Shown: positions 17,417 to 28,532 of the stretch, in pieces
Layout of the letters: the number at the start of each line of letters is the position of its first letter
Numbering within the stretch: the stretch's first letter is position 1
NCBI GenBank assembly: GCA_014656015.1
Contig: BNBP01000022.1
Location: 30,905-94,904, forward strand
Direction: 5' to 3'
Origin: Streptomyces griseoaurantiacus
GTDB lineage: Bacteria > Actinomycetota > Actinomycetes > Streptomycetales > Streptomycetaceae
DNA length: 64,000 bases
Notes under the pieces: model-generated
The model's database searches: none
What the model saw: the letters and a program-made list of their open reading frames with translations, nothing else
Told to the model about the DNA's origin: nothing
Made by a program: the position numbers and the translations under genes

Positions 17417-18664
17417 TCAGGACACCGGGCGCGAATCCGCCCAGGATGCCTCGAACTCCTCCCGGTAGGTGGGGAAGAGCCCGGCGTCCATCACGTCGTC
17501 CGCTTTCACGACCCGGCCGGCGCCGCGCAGCACCATGACCGGGGTCTCCATGCCCCGGGCCCCCCGCAGATACGACTGCACCACCGCTATCCCGTCCGAG
17601 CCGTCGCCGTCGACGAGGTAGGCGGAGAAGCGGGGCGTGTCGTCGTAGACCTGGATCTGGAAGGCGTCGGGGTCGCGCAGCCGGGAGCGCACGCGCCGCA
17701 TGTGCAGGATGTTCATCTCCACCGAGCGCCCCAGTTCGCCCCGCTTCATCCCCAGTTCGCGTTCGCGGCGCTTGACCGCGCTGGAGGCGGGGTTGAGGAA
17801 CAGCAGCCGCACCCGGGAACCGGACTCGGCGAGCCGGACCAGCCGCCGGCCGGAGAAGTTCTGCACCAGCAGGTTGAGCCCGATGCCGACGGCGTCCAGC
17901 CGGCGGGCGGAGCCGAAGATGTCCTCGGCGGGGAACTGGCGCAGCAGCCGCACCCGGTCGGGGTGGACGGCGACCACGTCGGCGTACCGGTCGCCGACGA
18001 GGTCCTCGACCGCGTCGACGGGCAGCCGGCGGGCGGAGGGCACGTCGCTGCCCGCGCCGAGTATCTCCAGGAGCCGGGCGGAGGCCCGTTCGGCCTGGGC
18101 GAGCACGGCCTCGGACAGGGCCCGGTTGCGGGAGACGACGTTGCGCGTCACCTCCAGCTCGTCCAGGGCGAGTTCGACGTCGCGGCGCTCGTCCATGTAG
18201 GGCTCGAAGCACGGCCAGTGCTGCACCATCAGCTCGCGGAGCTGGGGCAGGGTGAGGAAGCTGAGCACGTTGTCGTCGGCCGGGTCGAGCAGATAGCCCT
18301 TGCGGCGGCTCACCTCCCGTACGGCGACCGCCCGTTGCACCCACTCCTGCCCGGCCGGACCGGCCGCGGCGACGACCCAGTCCTCGCCGTGGACCGGTTC
18401 GTAGATCGGGCGCAGCACGGCGGCCACGACCGCCCGCAGCCGCTGTTCGACCAGGTTCAGCCAGATGTACGCCCGGCCCGCCCGCTGGGCGCGGGTGCGC
18501 ACCTCGTGCCAGGCGTCGGCGTTCCAGTCCAGCTCCGGGCCGATGGAGCCGCGCTCCATCGGCCGGGCCAGCGACACCGCGCCGGGTGGGACGTCCGCGG
18601 AGCTGCCACCCCGTTCCTCGTGACCCTCGTCACCAGGAGGCAACTCCAGCCCTCCCGAGCCCAC
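17417..18664 (-). CDS. SAV2148-type HEPN domain protein
   Basis: 415 residues from GTG 18664 (MGSGGLELPPGDEG), preceded by GGAAGG. An in-frame start at 18706 would add 14 residues. It matches the actinobacterial family known as SAV2148 family HEPN proteins. N-terminal half: helical region DAWHEVRTRAQRAGRAYIWL, then a helix pair holding TRNVVSRN at 173-180, where catalytic HEPN RNases carry R-x4-6-H. The His is Arg here. C-terminal half: a mixed domain with DRVRLLRQFP, LLFLNPASSAVKRRE and YDDTPRFSAYLVDG, which resembles the phospholipase-D-like effector folds used in signalling. Function unknown. Confidence 0.8.
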   Translation of the reverse strand: MGSGGLELPPGDEGHEERGGSSADVPPGAVSLARPMERGSIGPELDWNADAWHEVRTRAQRAGRAYIWLNLVEQRLRAVVAAVLRPIYEPVHGEDWVVAAAGPAGQEWVQRAVAVREVSRRKGYLLDPADDNVLSFLTLPQLRELMVQHWPCFEPYMDERRDVELALDELEVTRNVVSRNRALSEAVLAQAERASARLLEILGAGSDVPSARRLPVDAVEDLVGDRYADVVAVHPDRVRLLRQFPAEDIFGSARRLDAVGIGLNLLVQNFSGRRLVRLAESGSRVRLLFLNPASSAVKRRERELGMKRGELGRSVEMNILHMRRVRSRLRDPDAFQIQVYDDTPRFSAYLVDGDGSDGIAVVQSYLRGARGMETPVMVLRGAGRVVKADDVMDAGLFPTYREEFEASWADSRPVS

Positions 18665-18768
18665 CCCTGCACCGCCTTCCGTTCCCCCGTGGACAACCCG
18701 TCTCAACGATCAAGGAAGGGTACTCCGGGAGGGGTGGGCGGTGCAGCCGGATGGACAGGGTTCGTTTC

Positions 18769-20112
18769 TCAGCGACCGCTGCCGGAACCGTCGTAATCGC
18801 CGTTCTGGTCGGCGAGTTCGGCCGGCGTGAGCGGGTTCATGGCCGTCACGTCGCGCGGGGCGAGGGAGAAGCCCTGCCAGTGCACCGGCATGGGCTGCTG
18901 GTCCTCGTCACGGGCGACGTGGTGGAAGCCGACGTTGACCCAGACGATCGGGTGCTTGAGGGTCTCGCCGTTGACCCACTTGTCGACCGACTTGCCCCCG
19001 CCGGAGCCGCAGTTGCGCAGGTTGTCGCTCGCGAACTGCTCGCACTTCTTGTACTGGGTGAAGTAGACGTCGTGCTTGGTGTAGCCGCGCCCCGAGTACT
19101 TGGCGCTGGTGCCGGGGACGATCTCGTAGCTGCGCGCGTGCTGGTCCTTGTTCTTGCCGCTCTCGCTGACCACCCGCCACCAGCGCATGGTCTTGGCGTC
19201 GCCCGCGAGCTCCTTGGTGACCTTGGTGCGCGTGGTGCTGTTGGTGGGGGCCTCGTTGCCGTTGGCGGGCGCGGTGACCTTGGAGTCGTACTGCTCGACC
19301 TTGGCCTTGGAGGAGCCGTCGAGGGCGAAGTTGAGCCGCCAGAAGACGTTGTGGCTGTGGCTGGTGGCGTAGGCGCGCGCGCCCTTGCCGAGCGGCCAGC
19401 CGTGGTTGTCGGTGGCGTTGTAGTCGCCGGGCGCGAGGGTGCCGGTGGCGCCGACGTTCATGTGGATGGTGCCGTCGTCCTGGAAGCGCCACTCGGTGAT
19501 GTACTCGTACCAGCCGGTCTGGTTGACGGTGTAGACGAGCAGGTCCTTGCCCTGCTGCTGGAACACCTTGTTCCCGGTGTCGGACTGCATCCGGTAGGCG
19601 TGGCCGCGGGCGCGGGTGGTGGTGCACAGGCCCTTGACGTTCTCCCGCGAGGGGTCCCAGGCCTCGGGCACCTTGACGGTCTTGATGGTGCCGCCGGGGC
19701 ACTCCCCGGGCGCCATCTCCAGCAGGCCCTGGCCGAAGCCGGCGCCGGTGAGGTCGCTGTACTCGACCGAACCGTCGTCGTAGGGGACGTGGATCTGGGC
19801 GAGCTTGGCGGTGGAGAGCACCTTGATGGGCGCGCTCTCGCCGGGGGGCTGGTAGGAGACGTCGGAGAGGACGAGTCCGGCCTCGGCCTCGTAGCTCCAG
19901 CACATCCGCCAGGTGGTCCCGGTGGAGAGCTTCTGTTCGATCCGGTAGGCGGCGCTGCAGTCGGGCTCGGCCGCCGCCGGGGCGGCCCCGGGCCGCGCGG
20001 CGGGCTGCGCGGAGGCGGGTCCGGCCGCCGAGGTCACGCCGGCCGCGAGGGCCAGCGCCGACAGGCCGACCGCGGCGCGTTTGCGGGCACCGCTGATTCT
20101 GTTCACAGGCAT
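18769..20112 (-). CDS. Secreted copper amine oxidase catalytic-domain protein
   Basis: 447 residues with an N-terminal signal peptide ending near ASA-QP. The sequence aligns with the C-terminal catalytic domain of copper amine oxidases. H252 and H254 (TSHSHNVFW) and H398 (GFHHVARDEDQQPMPV) match the three copper ligands, and D120 (YSD) matches the catalytic base. Y202 in WYEY sits where the topaquinone precursor Tyr lies in the family's N-Y-D/E-Y, so the usually invariant Asn is Trp. The protein lacks the N2/N3 domains, but these appear to be encoded by the gene just upstream. It may be an oxidase with altered cofactor chemistry or a non-catalytic copper protein. Confidence 0.78.
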   Translation of the reverse strand: MPVNRISGARKRAAVGLSALALAAGVTSAAGPASAQPAARPGAAPAAAEPDCSAAYRIEQKLSTGTTWRMCWSYEAEAGLVLSDVSYQPPGESAPIKVLSTAKLAQIHVPYDDGSVEYSDLTGAGFGQGLLEMAPGECPGGTIKTVKVPEAWDPSRENVKGLCTTTRARGHAYRMQSDTGNKVFQQQGKDLLVYTVNQTGWYEYITEWRFQDDGTIHMNVGATGTLAPGDYNATDNHGWPLGKGARAYATSHSHNVFWRLNFALDGSSKAKVEQYDSKVTAPANGNEAPTNSTTRTKVTKELAGDAKTMRWWRVVSESGKNKDQHARSYEIVPGTSAKYSGRGYTKHDVYFTQYKKCEQFASDNLRNCGSGGGKSVDKWVNGETLKHPIVWVNVGFHHVARDEDQQPMPVHWQGFSLAPRDVTAMNPLTPAELADQNGDYDGSGSGR

Positions 20113-20185
20113 GCTGAAAGGGCTCCTTGCCGTGCGCAGGAAAGAAGGAGAGGAAGCGGAAGGACCGGGTGCCGTGCGGCCCCGG

Positions 20186-21001
20186 TCAGTGCAGCTTGCC
20201 GACCTTGCGGACGCTGAGGTCGATGATCAGATCGCGGCTGTCGATCCACGGGCCGTTCTTCACCTTCGGGAAGAGCCGCACACAGCGGTGTTCGCCGCAC
20301 TTGTCGAGCGCCGCCGGCTGGGCTCCGGGCGCGGCGCGGTAGACCATGCTGTCCAGCTTGAGCTGGTCCGGCGAGGTCAGCGCCTTGCCGGTGGCGTCCT
20401 TGAAGTCCGCCCTGAGTCCGGCGCCGAGCGGGTCGGCGATGAGCAGCTGGGCCGCCTCCACCGTCTCGTCGTGGCTGAGCGGCGGCTGGACGCCGTGCTG
20501 GGTGCCGGTGGACTCGACCTTGCCGGTGTCGAGGTTGACGGTCCTCGTGACGAGCGCGTCGTCCTTGTAGTCGTAGTACGTGACGTCCGCGCGGCGCGGC
20601 GCCGAGGTGGAGTCGAGCTCGCTCTCCTCCGGCTCGGCGAGCGTCACGCTCAGCTCCTCGGGCCCCTTGTCGCCCTCGACGTTCTCGGTGCGGGCGAGGG
20701 CCTGCGGGTTGGAGGCGATCTTCACCACCCTGGCGGTCTCGTCCTCGGTGAGCGGGTCGCTGCCGACGCCCTCCTTCCCCGCGGCGGGCGGCGCCTCGAC
20801 GACGCCGGGCGGCACCGCCGCGGCGTCACCGGCCGCGCCCGCCCGGGCCGGTGAGCCGCTCGCGGCACCGTTCCCGTTCCCGTTTCCGGACGCTCCCGCC
20901 GATCCGGGCAGTGTGACGGCCAGCATCGCCGCCGTCCCCGCCACGGCGATGGCCGCGCCCGCCACCACCTTCCCCAGATGGCGGTGCACTTTTCTGCGCA
21001 C
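20186..21001 (-). CDS. Secreted protein resembling copper amine oxidase N-terminal domains
   Basis: 271 residues from GTG 21001, after GGGGGA. Upstream in-frame ATGs would put about 38 residues ahead of the signal peptide. A hydrophobic segment (VVAGAAIAVAGTAAMLAVTL) and a low-complexity Gly/Asn/Ala linker precede a domain starting DPLTEDETARVVKIA. That segment resembles the opening of amine oxidase N2 domains; later YYDYKDDALVTRTVNLDTGKV and HDETVEAAQLLIADP resemble N2/N3. The gene ends 73 nt before the catalytic-domain gene on the same strand. I infer it supplies the missing domains in trans. The remote similarity needs profile confirmation. Confidence 0.6.
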   Translation of the reverse strand: MRRKVHRHLGKVVAGAAIAVAGTAAMLAVTLPGSAGASGNGNGNGAASGSPARAGAAGDAAAVPPGVVEAPPAAGKEGVGSDPLTEDETARVVKIASNPQALARTENVEGDKGPEELSVTLAEPEESELDSTSAPRRADVTYYDYKDDALVTRTVNLDTGKVESTGTQHGVQPPLSHDETVEAAQLLIADPLGAGLRADFKDATGKALTSPDQLKLDSMVYRAAPGAQPAALDKCGEHRCVRLFPKVKNGPWIDSRDLIIDLSVRKVGKLH

Positions 21002-21192
21002 GTTTTCCCCCTGCTCCCCCGGAGGTCCGGGAAGACAGTCTTGATTCCCCACTGGTTCGGCGTACTCCATAGGCGGCGTACGCACTGGTCGCCGGGTAAG
21101 AGGGACATAAGTCATGGGTGGTTCCCCCTTTTCGGGGAAACTCGACCTGTCGTCGCCCCTCGGGGTTCGGAACTACTGGAAGAGATGTGTCC

Positions 21193-23316
<2,124 letters not shown>

Positions 23317-23327
23317 GGGAGGGGCCG

Positions 23328-23359
23328 GGGGCGGCGGGGCCGGACGGGCCCGCCGCCCC
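23328..23359 (+). terminator. Terminator hairpin after glgX
   Basis: Arms 23328-23341 and 23346-23359 pair over 14 bp with one mismatch around a 4-nt loop (GGAC), starting 11 nt after the glgX stop. This probably separates glgX transcription from treY, although read-through is possible because treY starts 50 nt later on the same strand. Confidence 0.65.
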
Positions 23360-23409
23360 ACCCGCCTGCCGCAGACACAAAAGCCCGCATCGCGGGTACG
23401 TACGTCCCC

Positions 23410-25755
23410 ATGACACCTGAGCGCCCCCTGCCGCCCACGGCCACCTACCGCCTGCAACTGCAGCCGGGGTTCCCGTTCGCCGCCGCCGAGGCCGCCGTCC
23501 CCTACCTCGCCCCGCTCGGCGTCTCCCACCTGCACGTCTCCCCCGTCCTCGAGGCGGTGCCCGGCTCCCTCCACGGCTACGACGTCGTCGACCACTCCCG
23601 CGTGCGGGAGGAACTCGGCGGCGAGGCGGGGCTGCGCGCGCTGTCGGCGACGGCGCGCGAGCACGGCCTGGGCCTGATCGTGGACATCGTCCCCAACCAC
23701 ATGGCGATGTCCCCGCGGCACAACCGCCCCCTGTGGGAGGTGCTGCGCGAGGGCCCCGAGTCGCCGTACGCCCGGTGGTTCGACATCGACTGGGAGGCGC
23801 AGGGCGGCCGGCTGCTGCTGCCCGTGCTCGGTCATCCCCTCGGCGCCGAAATCGACCACTTCACCGTCGACGGCGACGTCCTGCGCTACTACGACCACGT
23901 CCTCCCGCTCCGCGAGGGCACCGCGGGTCTGCCGCTGCCGCGCCTGATCGACGCCCAGTGGTACCGCCCCGCCTGGTGGCGGCTGGCCCGCACCGAGCTG
24001 AACTACCGCAGGTTCTTCAGCATCTCCGACCTCATCGGCGTCCGCGTGGAGGACCCGGAGGTCTTCGAGGCCACACACGCCACCGTGCTGCGGCTGCTCG
24101 ACGAGGGCGTCCTCCACGGACTGCGCGTCGACCACCCGGACGGCCTCGCCGACCCCGACGGATATCTGCGCCGGCTGGACGAGGCGAGCGGCGGCCGCTG
24201 GACCGTCGTGGAGAAGATCCTCGCCGACCGCGAGGTGCTCCCGCCCGCCTGGCCGGTGGCCGGGACCACCGGCTACGACGCGCTGCGCCGGGTCGACGGC
24301 GTCCTGACCGACCCCGGCGGCGCCCGGGACCTGCTGGCGCGCTACCGCTCCTTCGCCGCCCCGGAGCCGGACGCCGGGGGCGACTGGGCCGCCACCGCGC
24401 GCCGGGCCGCCCACGAGACCCTCGACCACGAGCTGGCCACCGAGATGGACCGGCTCACCCGGGTCGCCGCCCGCGTGTGCGCCGGCTCGCCCGACCCCGC
24501 GCTGCGCGACCACGCCCCCTGGGCGCTGCGCACCGCGCTGCGGGAGCTGCTGGTCCGCATGGAGGTCTACCGGCCGTACGAGTCCACCGACGCCGAGGAG
24601 GTCGTCACCGAGGAGGCCGCCGCCGAGGCCCGCGCCGTCTTCCGGGTGCCCGAGGAGGCGCACGCGGTGAGCGTCGTGCGGGACCTGGCGCTGGGGCGGG
24701 CCGGGGACGGGCCGGGGCACGAGGAGTTCCGCGTCCGCTTCGCGCAGACCGCCTCCGCGCTGCGCGCCAAGTCGCTGGAGGACACCGCGTTCTACCGGTA
24801 CGTGCCGCTGCTCTCGGCGAACGAGGTGGGCGGCGACCCGGGCACGCCCGCGCTCTCCCCCGGCGACTTCCACGCCTACTGCACCCGCCTGCAGAGCGAC
24901 TGGCCGCTCACCGGGACCGCGCTGTCCACCCACGACACCAAGCGCAGCGCCGACGTGCGGGCGGCGATCGCCGTGCTCACCGAGTGCCCGGAGCGCTGGG
25001 CCGGGGTGCTGGCCGAGGCCGCCGGCCAGGCCCCCGAGGCGCCCGACGGCGCCCTGGCCTGGGCGGCCTGGCAGACCCTGCTGGGGCTCGGCGTCCCGGA
25101 CGCGGACCGGCTGCGGGAGGCGCTGCTCAAGCACGCGCGGGAGGCGAAGCTGCACACCTCCTGGACCGAGCAGGACGCCGACTACGAGGAGAAGGTCGCG
25201 GCGTTCGTGGCCGAGGGCCCCTGCGGGCCCGCCGGGCGGCATGTGACGGACCTGCGGGCCGAACTGGCCCCGCACATCCGGGCCAACGTCCTCGGGGCCG
25301 CCCTGACCCATCTGACGATGCCGGGCGTGCCGGACCTCTACCAGGGCACCGAGGGCGAGTACCGGGCGCTCGTCGACCCGGACAACCGGGCGCCGTTCGC
25401 CCCGCAGGAGGGCGCCTCGGCCAAGCAGGCGGTGACCGCGGTCGCGCTGCGGCTGCGCGCCCGGCGCCCCGAGCTGTTCGGCGCGGCGGCCACGTACGCC
25501 CCGCTGTACGCCGAGGGGCCGGGCGCGGAGCACTGCCTGGCGTTCACCCGCTCCGGGCGGGTGCTCACCGCCGTCACCCGGCTCTCGCTGCGGCTCGCCG
25601 GGGCGGGCGGCTGGCGGGAGACGGCGCTGACGCTGCCGCCGGGCCGCTGGAGCGACCTGTTCGCCCCGGAGCGACGGTTCGAGGGCCGGGTGCGGGTGGA
25701 CGAGCTGTTCTCGCCGCTGCCGGTGGCGCTGCTCGAACGCGCCGGGGAGGAGTGA
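23410..25755 (+). CDS. treY: Malto-oligosyltrehalose synthase
   Basis: 781 residues from ATG 23410. It begins PTATYRLQLQPGFPF and continues to VSHLHVSPVLEAVPGSLHGYDVVD, the family signature. Other landmarks are IVDIVPNHMA, GLRVDHPDGLADPDGYL (catalytic Asp) and WTVVEKILADRE (Glu). It isomerises the reducing-end alpha-1,4 bond of maltodextrins to alpha-1,1, giving maltooligosyl trehalose for TreZ. The long insertions after the barrel start are normal for TreY. It ends 19 bp from the convergent SSI gene. Confidence 0.95.
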   Translation: MTPERPLPPTATYRLQLQPGFPFAAAEAAVPYLAPLGVSHLHVSPVLEAVPGSLHGYDVVDHSRVREELGGEAGLRALSATAREHGLGLIVDIVPNHMAMSPRHNRPLWEVLREGPESPYARWFDIDWEAQGGRLLLPVLGHPLGAEIDHFTVDGDVLRYYDHVLPLREGTAGLPLPRLIDAQWYRPAWWRLARTELNYRRFFSISDLIGVRVEDPEVFEATHATVLRLLDEGVLHGLRVDHPDGLADPDGYLRRLDEASGGRWTVVEKILADREVLPPAWPVAGTTGYDALRRVDGVLTDPGGARDLLARYRSFAAPEPDAGGDWAATARRAAHETLDHELATEMDRLTRVAARVCAGSPDPALRDHAPWALRTALRELLVRMEVYRPYESTDAEEVVTEEAAAEARAVFRVPEEAHAVSVVRDLALGRAGDGPGHEEFRVRFAQTASALRAKSLEDTAFYRYVPLLSANEVGGDPGTPALSPGDFHAYCTRLQSDWPLTGTALSTHDTKRSADVRAAIAVLTECPERWAGVLAEAAGQAPEAPDGALAWAAWQTLLGLGVPDADRLREALLKHAREAKLHTSWTEQDADYEEKVAAFVAEGPCGPAGRHVTDLRAELAPHIRANVLGAALTHLTMPGVPDLYQGTEGEYRALVDPDNRAPFAPQEGASAKQAVTAVALRLRARRPELFGAAATYAPLYAEGPGAEHCLAFTRSGRVLTAVTRLSLRLAGAGGWRETALTLPPGRWSDLFAPERRFEGRVRVDELFSPLPVALLERAGEE

Positions 25756-25774
25756 GCGGTGCGCGCCCCGCGCC

Positions 25775-26254
25775 TCAGCGCCGGCCCGGGAGCGGGCGGG
25801 CGTCCGGCCCCGGGCGGTCCGGACCGTCCGGGCCGCTCGGGCCGTCCTCGGAGAACCCGAACACGGCACCCGTGCGGGCGCCGAGCACACAGCGGTTGGG
25901 GAAGGTGCGCGTGTACGCCACCCGGTGGCCCTCCCAGAGGCCGCGGGCCCTCGCGGTGACCGGGGCGTGGACCATCGGGCAGTAGGTGTCCCGGCCCGGG
26001 AGGCGGTCCAGGTCGCCGCCGGCCGCGTCGAGCTCGGCGCAGGCCCGGTCGGCCCGCGCGTGGCCCCGGGGCGGGTCGCACAGCAGCAGGGTGCCGCCGG
26101 CCGCGTCCGCCCCGGTGCCGCGGGTCACCGTCAGGTAGAGGTGGTTGCCCGGGGCGTGCCGCCCGGGGAGTGCGTGGGCCGGGGCCGGGGACGCGGCCAG
26201 CAGGGTGAGGGCGGCGAGCAGGGCCGTGCGGAGTGCGGTGGTGGTGTGCGTCAT
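25775..26254 (-). CDS. Secreted subtilisin-inhibitor-family (SSI) protein
   Basis: 159 residues from ATG 26254, whose start overlaps the peptidase stop as ATGA. A signal peptide (LLAALTLLAASPAPAHA) precedes an SSI domain: LYLTVTRG, LLLCDPPRGHARADRACAEL and GDLDRLPGRDTYCPMVHAPVTARARGLWEG, then TFPNRCVLGARTGAVFGF. The four cysteines of the two SSI disulfides are present, and the reactive-site loop reads CPM-VH, with Met at P1. The expected action is tight inhibition of extracellular serine proteases. The Pro/Asp-rich 25-residue tail after GFSED is unusual for the family. Confidence 0.9.
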   Translation of the reverse strand: MTHTTTALRTALLAALTLLAASPAPAHALPGRHAPGNHLYLTVTRGTGADAAGGTLLLCDPPRGHARADRACAELDAAGGDLDRLPGRDTYCPMVHAPVTARARGLWEGHRVAYTRTFPNRCVLGARTGAVFGFSEDGPSGPDGPDRPGPDARPLPGRR

Positions 26255-27609
26255 TCCCTGTGCATCGGCACGGCGGTTCCCGCCCCCCACTCCGGCTCAC
26301 CCGATCGGGGCCGCCCCTCCTCGGGGCGTGGCGGCGGCGTCGGCCTCGGCGGCCGCCGCGCGGCCAGCCGGCAGGCGGCGAGGACCACGCGCGACTGGTA
26401 CTCCACCTGGCGGGCGACGGGTATCCAGCGCGCCCCGTAGTGCTCGCGGTAGTCCGTGCACCAGCCGTCGATCAGCGCGTCCAGGCGCGGCACCAGCTCG
26501 GCCGTCGCCGGTCCTGCGGCGGTCGCGAGGCGGTGCAGCAGTCCGGCGGTGCGCAGGGCGACCCGGCGTCCGGAGATGCCGAGCGCGGTCAGGTGGGCGG
26601 TGTCGCAGGCCGGGAGGGGCCGGGCGGCCGGATCGTGCACATCGGGGTCCCAGGAGTCGGCCAGGCCGGGGCTGACCAGTAAATAGTCGTCCACCGGGGC
26701 GAGCAGCCGCTCGGCGTCGAGGACGCCGGCCAGCCGGGGGCGGAGCCGGGCGAGGAGGCCGTCGAGGAGCCGGGTGTCGTGGCGCAGGGTGCGGGCCACG
26801 GTGCGCAGAAACGTTTCCGGATCGGCGGCGGGAGAGCCGTCCCCCACCGCGGGAACGCCCCACATGGGCGCCTCGACCACGGCGGTGACCGTGCCGTAGC
26901 GGTGCGGGTGGTACCAGGTCGACTCGACGGCCGCCTCCGTGATGGCGGCGGCGAGGTCGCCCCGGCGCGGGGGCGGGATGCGGTAGACGGCGGGGCCGAG
27001 ACTGGGCCAGTACAGGGTGTCGTAGGGGCCCAGTTCGCGCGGGACGCCGAGGCGGGCGGCGGTGTGCGCGACCCGCTGGGCGAGGCCGGGCAGGTCGCGG
27101 GTGAGCTCGACGAAGCCGCCGCCGACGTCGACGCCGTGCAGCGAGCAGTGAAAGAAGGGGCGCAGCTCGTCCTGGAGGGCGAGCAGGGTGCGGGTCTCGG
27201 GCAGGGCGGCGCGGTCGGCGCCGTCGGGGAGCCACTCGGGCTGCTCGGTGAAGCCGGGGCGGAAGAAGTGCCGGAAGTAGTGCCCGAGGGTGTACGGGCC
27301 CGACAGCCAGCCCTCGTTGCGCCGGGCGCCGTCCGGATCGAGGCAGAGGAGGAAGTTCCACGTGATGTCGGCCTCCTCCTCGCTCGGCGGGGGGCCGGCG
27401 AGGAGCCGCTCGGCGAGGCGGAGGGCGGTGGCGCCGCCCACGGGCTCGTTGGCGTGCGGGCCGGCCACGACGAGGGCGTGCCGGGAGCCGTGGCCCACGG
27501 AGAGGAGCCAGAGGGGGGTGCCCGCCCGGGAGGTCCCGGCGTGACGGAGACGGGCGGCGCCGGGGTGGCGGGCGGCGAGGGCGGCGGCGTGGAGAGCGAG
27601 GTCGTCCAC
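26251..27609 (-). CDS. M14 family zinc carboxypeptidase
   Basis: 452 residues from GTG 27609. A CTG at 27636 lies 6 nt after a perfect GGAGG and would add 9 residues (PTLLRYPTV), which look like native N-terminus; it may be the true start. Zinc ligands fit VAGPHANEPVGG (HxxE) and HCSLHGVDVG (second His); VVEAPMWG supplies the catalytic Glu. No signal peptide is seen, so a cytoplasmic location is likely, in contrast to its translationally coupled secreted inhibitor neighbour. The C-terminal 40 residues are Pro/Arg-rich. Confidence 0.85.
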   Translation of the reverse strand: MDDLALHAAALAARHPGAARLRHAGTSRAGTPLWLLSVGHGSRHALVVAGPHANEPVGGATALRLAERLLAGPPPSEEEADITWNFLLCLDPDGARRNEGWLSGPYTLGHYFRHFFRPGFTEQPEWLPDGADRAALPETRTLLALQDELRPFFHCSLHGVDVGGGFVELTRDLPGLAQRVAHTAARLGVPRELGPYDTLYWPSLGPAVYRIPPPRRGDLAAAITEAAVESTWYHPHRYGTVTAVVEAPMWGVPAVGDGSPAADPETFLRTVARTLRHDTRLLDGLLARLRPRLAGVLDAERLLAPVDDYLLVSPGLADSWDPDVHDPAARPLPACDTAHLTALGISGRRVALRTAGLLHRLATAAGPATAELVPRLDALIDGWCTDYREHYGARWIPVARQVEYQSRVVLAACRLAARRPPRPTPPPRPEEGRPRSGEPEWGAGTAVPMHRE

Positions 27610-27788
27610 GGTCGGATAGCGGAGGAGCGTGGGCAGGGCACACCTCCGCGGGGTGGCTCCGTCGGTTCACGTGTTGTGCAGCGGGCCTCTACATTCAGTC
27701 ACTACCGGCGTCCGCGTCAACGGGGCCGCGCCCCACGGTTTCCCCGGCACCGCCCGGTCCCCCCGCGACACGGTCCGGACGGCGGGCC

Positions 27789-28340
27789 CTATTCCGAGGC
27801 CAGGCGGAACATCATCGTGCCGAAGGTGACCAGGTCGCCGTCGCGGACCACCGCCGCGCCGATGACGCGGCGGCCGTTGACGGAGGTGCCGTTGGTGGAG
27901 CCGAGGTCGCGCAGGACCCAGAGGCCGCCCTGCCGGGTGAGTTCGGCGTGGACGCGGGAGACGGATTCGTGGCTCAGGCGCAGCCCGCTGGCCGGGTCCC
28001 GCCCTATGCGGAGCGGGTACGTCCGCTCGGGCCGGGGCAGCGGCAGCTTCGGCAGGCGTGCGGAGAGCCAGGCGCGGCGCAGCTTGACCGTGAAGCCGGA
28101 CAGCGCCTCGACGCTGCCGTACACGAGCCGGGACAGGGGCCTGCGCGCCGGCAGGTCCGCGGTGAGCGCGGCCAGTCCCTCGGGGACACGCGCGGTGAGC
28201 GCCAGGTCCATGCGCCGGATGAAGGTGTCGTGCGAGATGCGGCCGAGGACGACGCCGTCACGGAGCACCTTCAGTGCCCGGTCACGGTCGGCGTCCGACA
28301 GCCGCGCGGGGTACGTGGGGAACTCGAAGGACGACGTCAC
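27789..28340 (-). CDS. DUF1707 and FHA domain protein
   Basis: 183 residues from GTG 28340. The N-terminal PARLSDADRDRALKVLRDG and GRISHDTFIRRMDLAL form the DUF1707 motif of actinobacterial regulators. After a basic linker, residues about 105-180 form an FHA domain (YPLRIGRDPASGLRLSHESVSRVHAEL, LGSTNGTSVNG) with the phosphothreonine-binding R, S and N residues in place. It probably binds a Ser/Thr-kinase-phosphorylated protein; partner unknown. It is divergent from treZ. Confidence 0.9.
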   Translation of the reverse strand: MTSSFEFPTYPARLSDADRDRALKVLRDGVVLGRISHDTFIRRMDLALTARVPEGLAALTADLPARRPLSRLVYGSVEALSGFTVKLRRAWLSARLPKLPLPRPERTYPLRIGRDPASGLRLSHESVSRVHAELTRQGGLWVLRDLGSTNGTSVNGRRVIGAAVVRDGDLVTFGTMMFRLASE

Positions 28341-28532
28341 ACGGGTGATTGTCGGGCAGGGGCGCCGGGGTGTCCAGCGAACCCCGGCGCCGGTGCCGCC
28401 GCCCCCGACGGCGTCCTCCGGCGTGTCAAAAGGGTCGCTTCCGGAGAGGATTGATCGAGTGTGACGCACCATGGACGGATCACGTCACAGACAGGCGAAG
28501 CGGGACGAACGACAGACGAGGGGGAGACGTCC

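Noticed and set aside
18769..20112. Reading the amine-oxidase gene as a truncated pseudogene
   Set aside because: Signal peptide, copper ligands, base Asp and an uninterrupted frame argue for a working secreted protein; missing domains appear to be in the neighbour.
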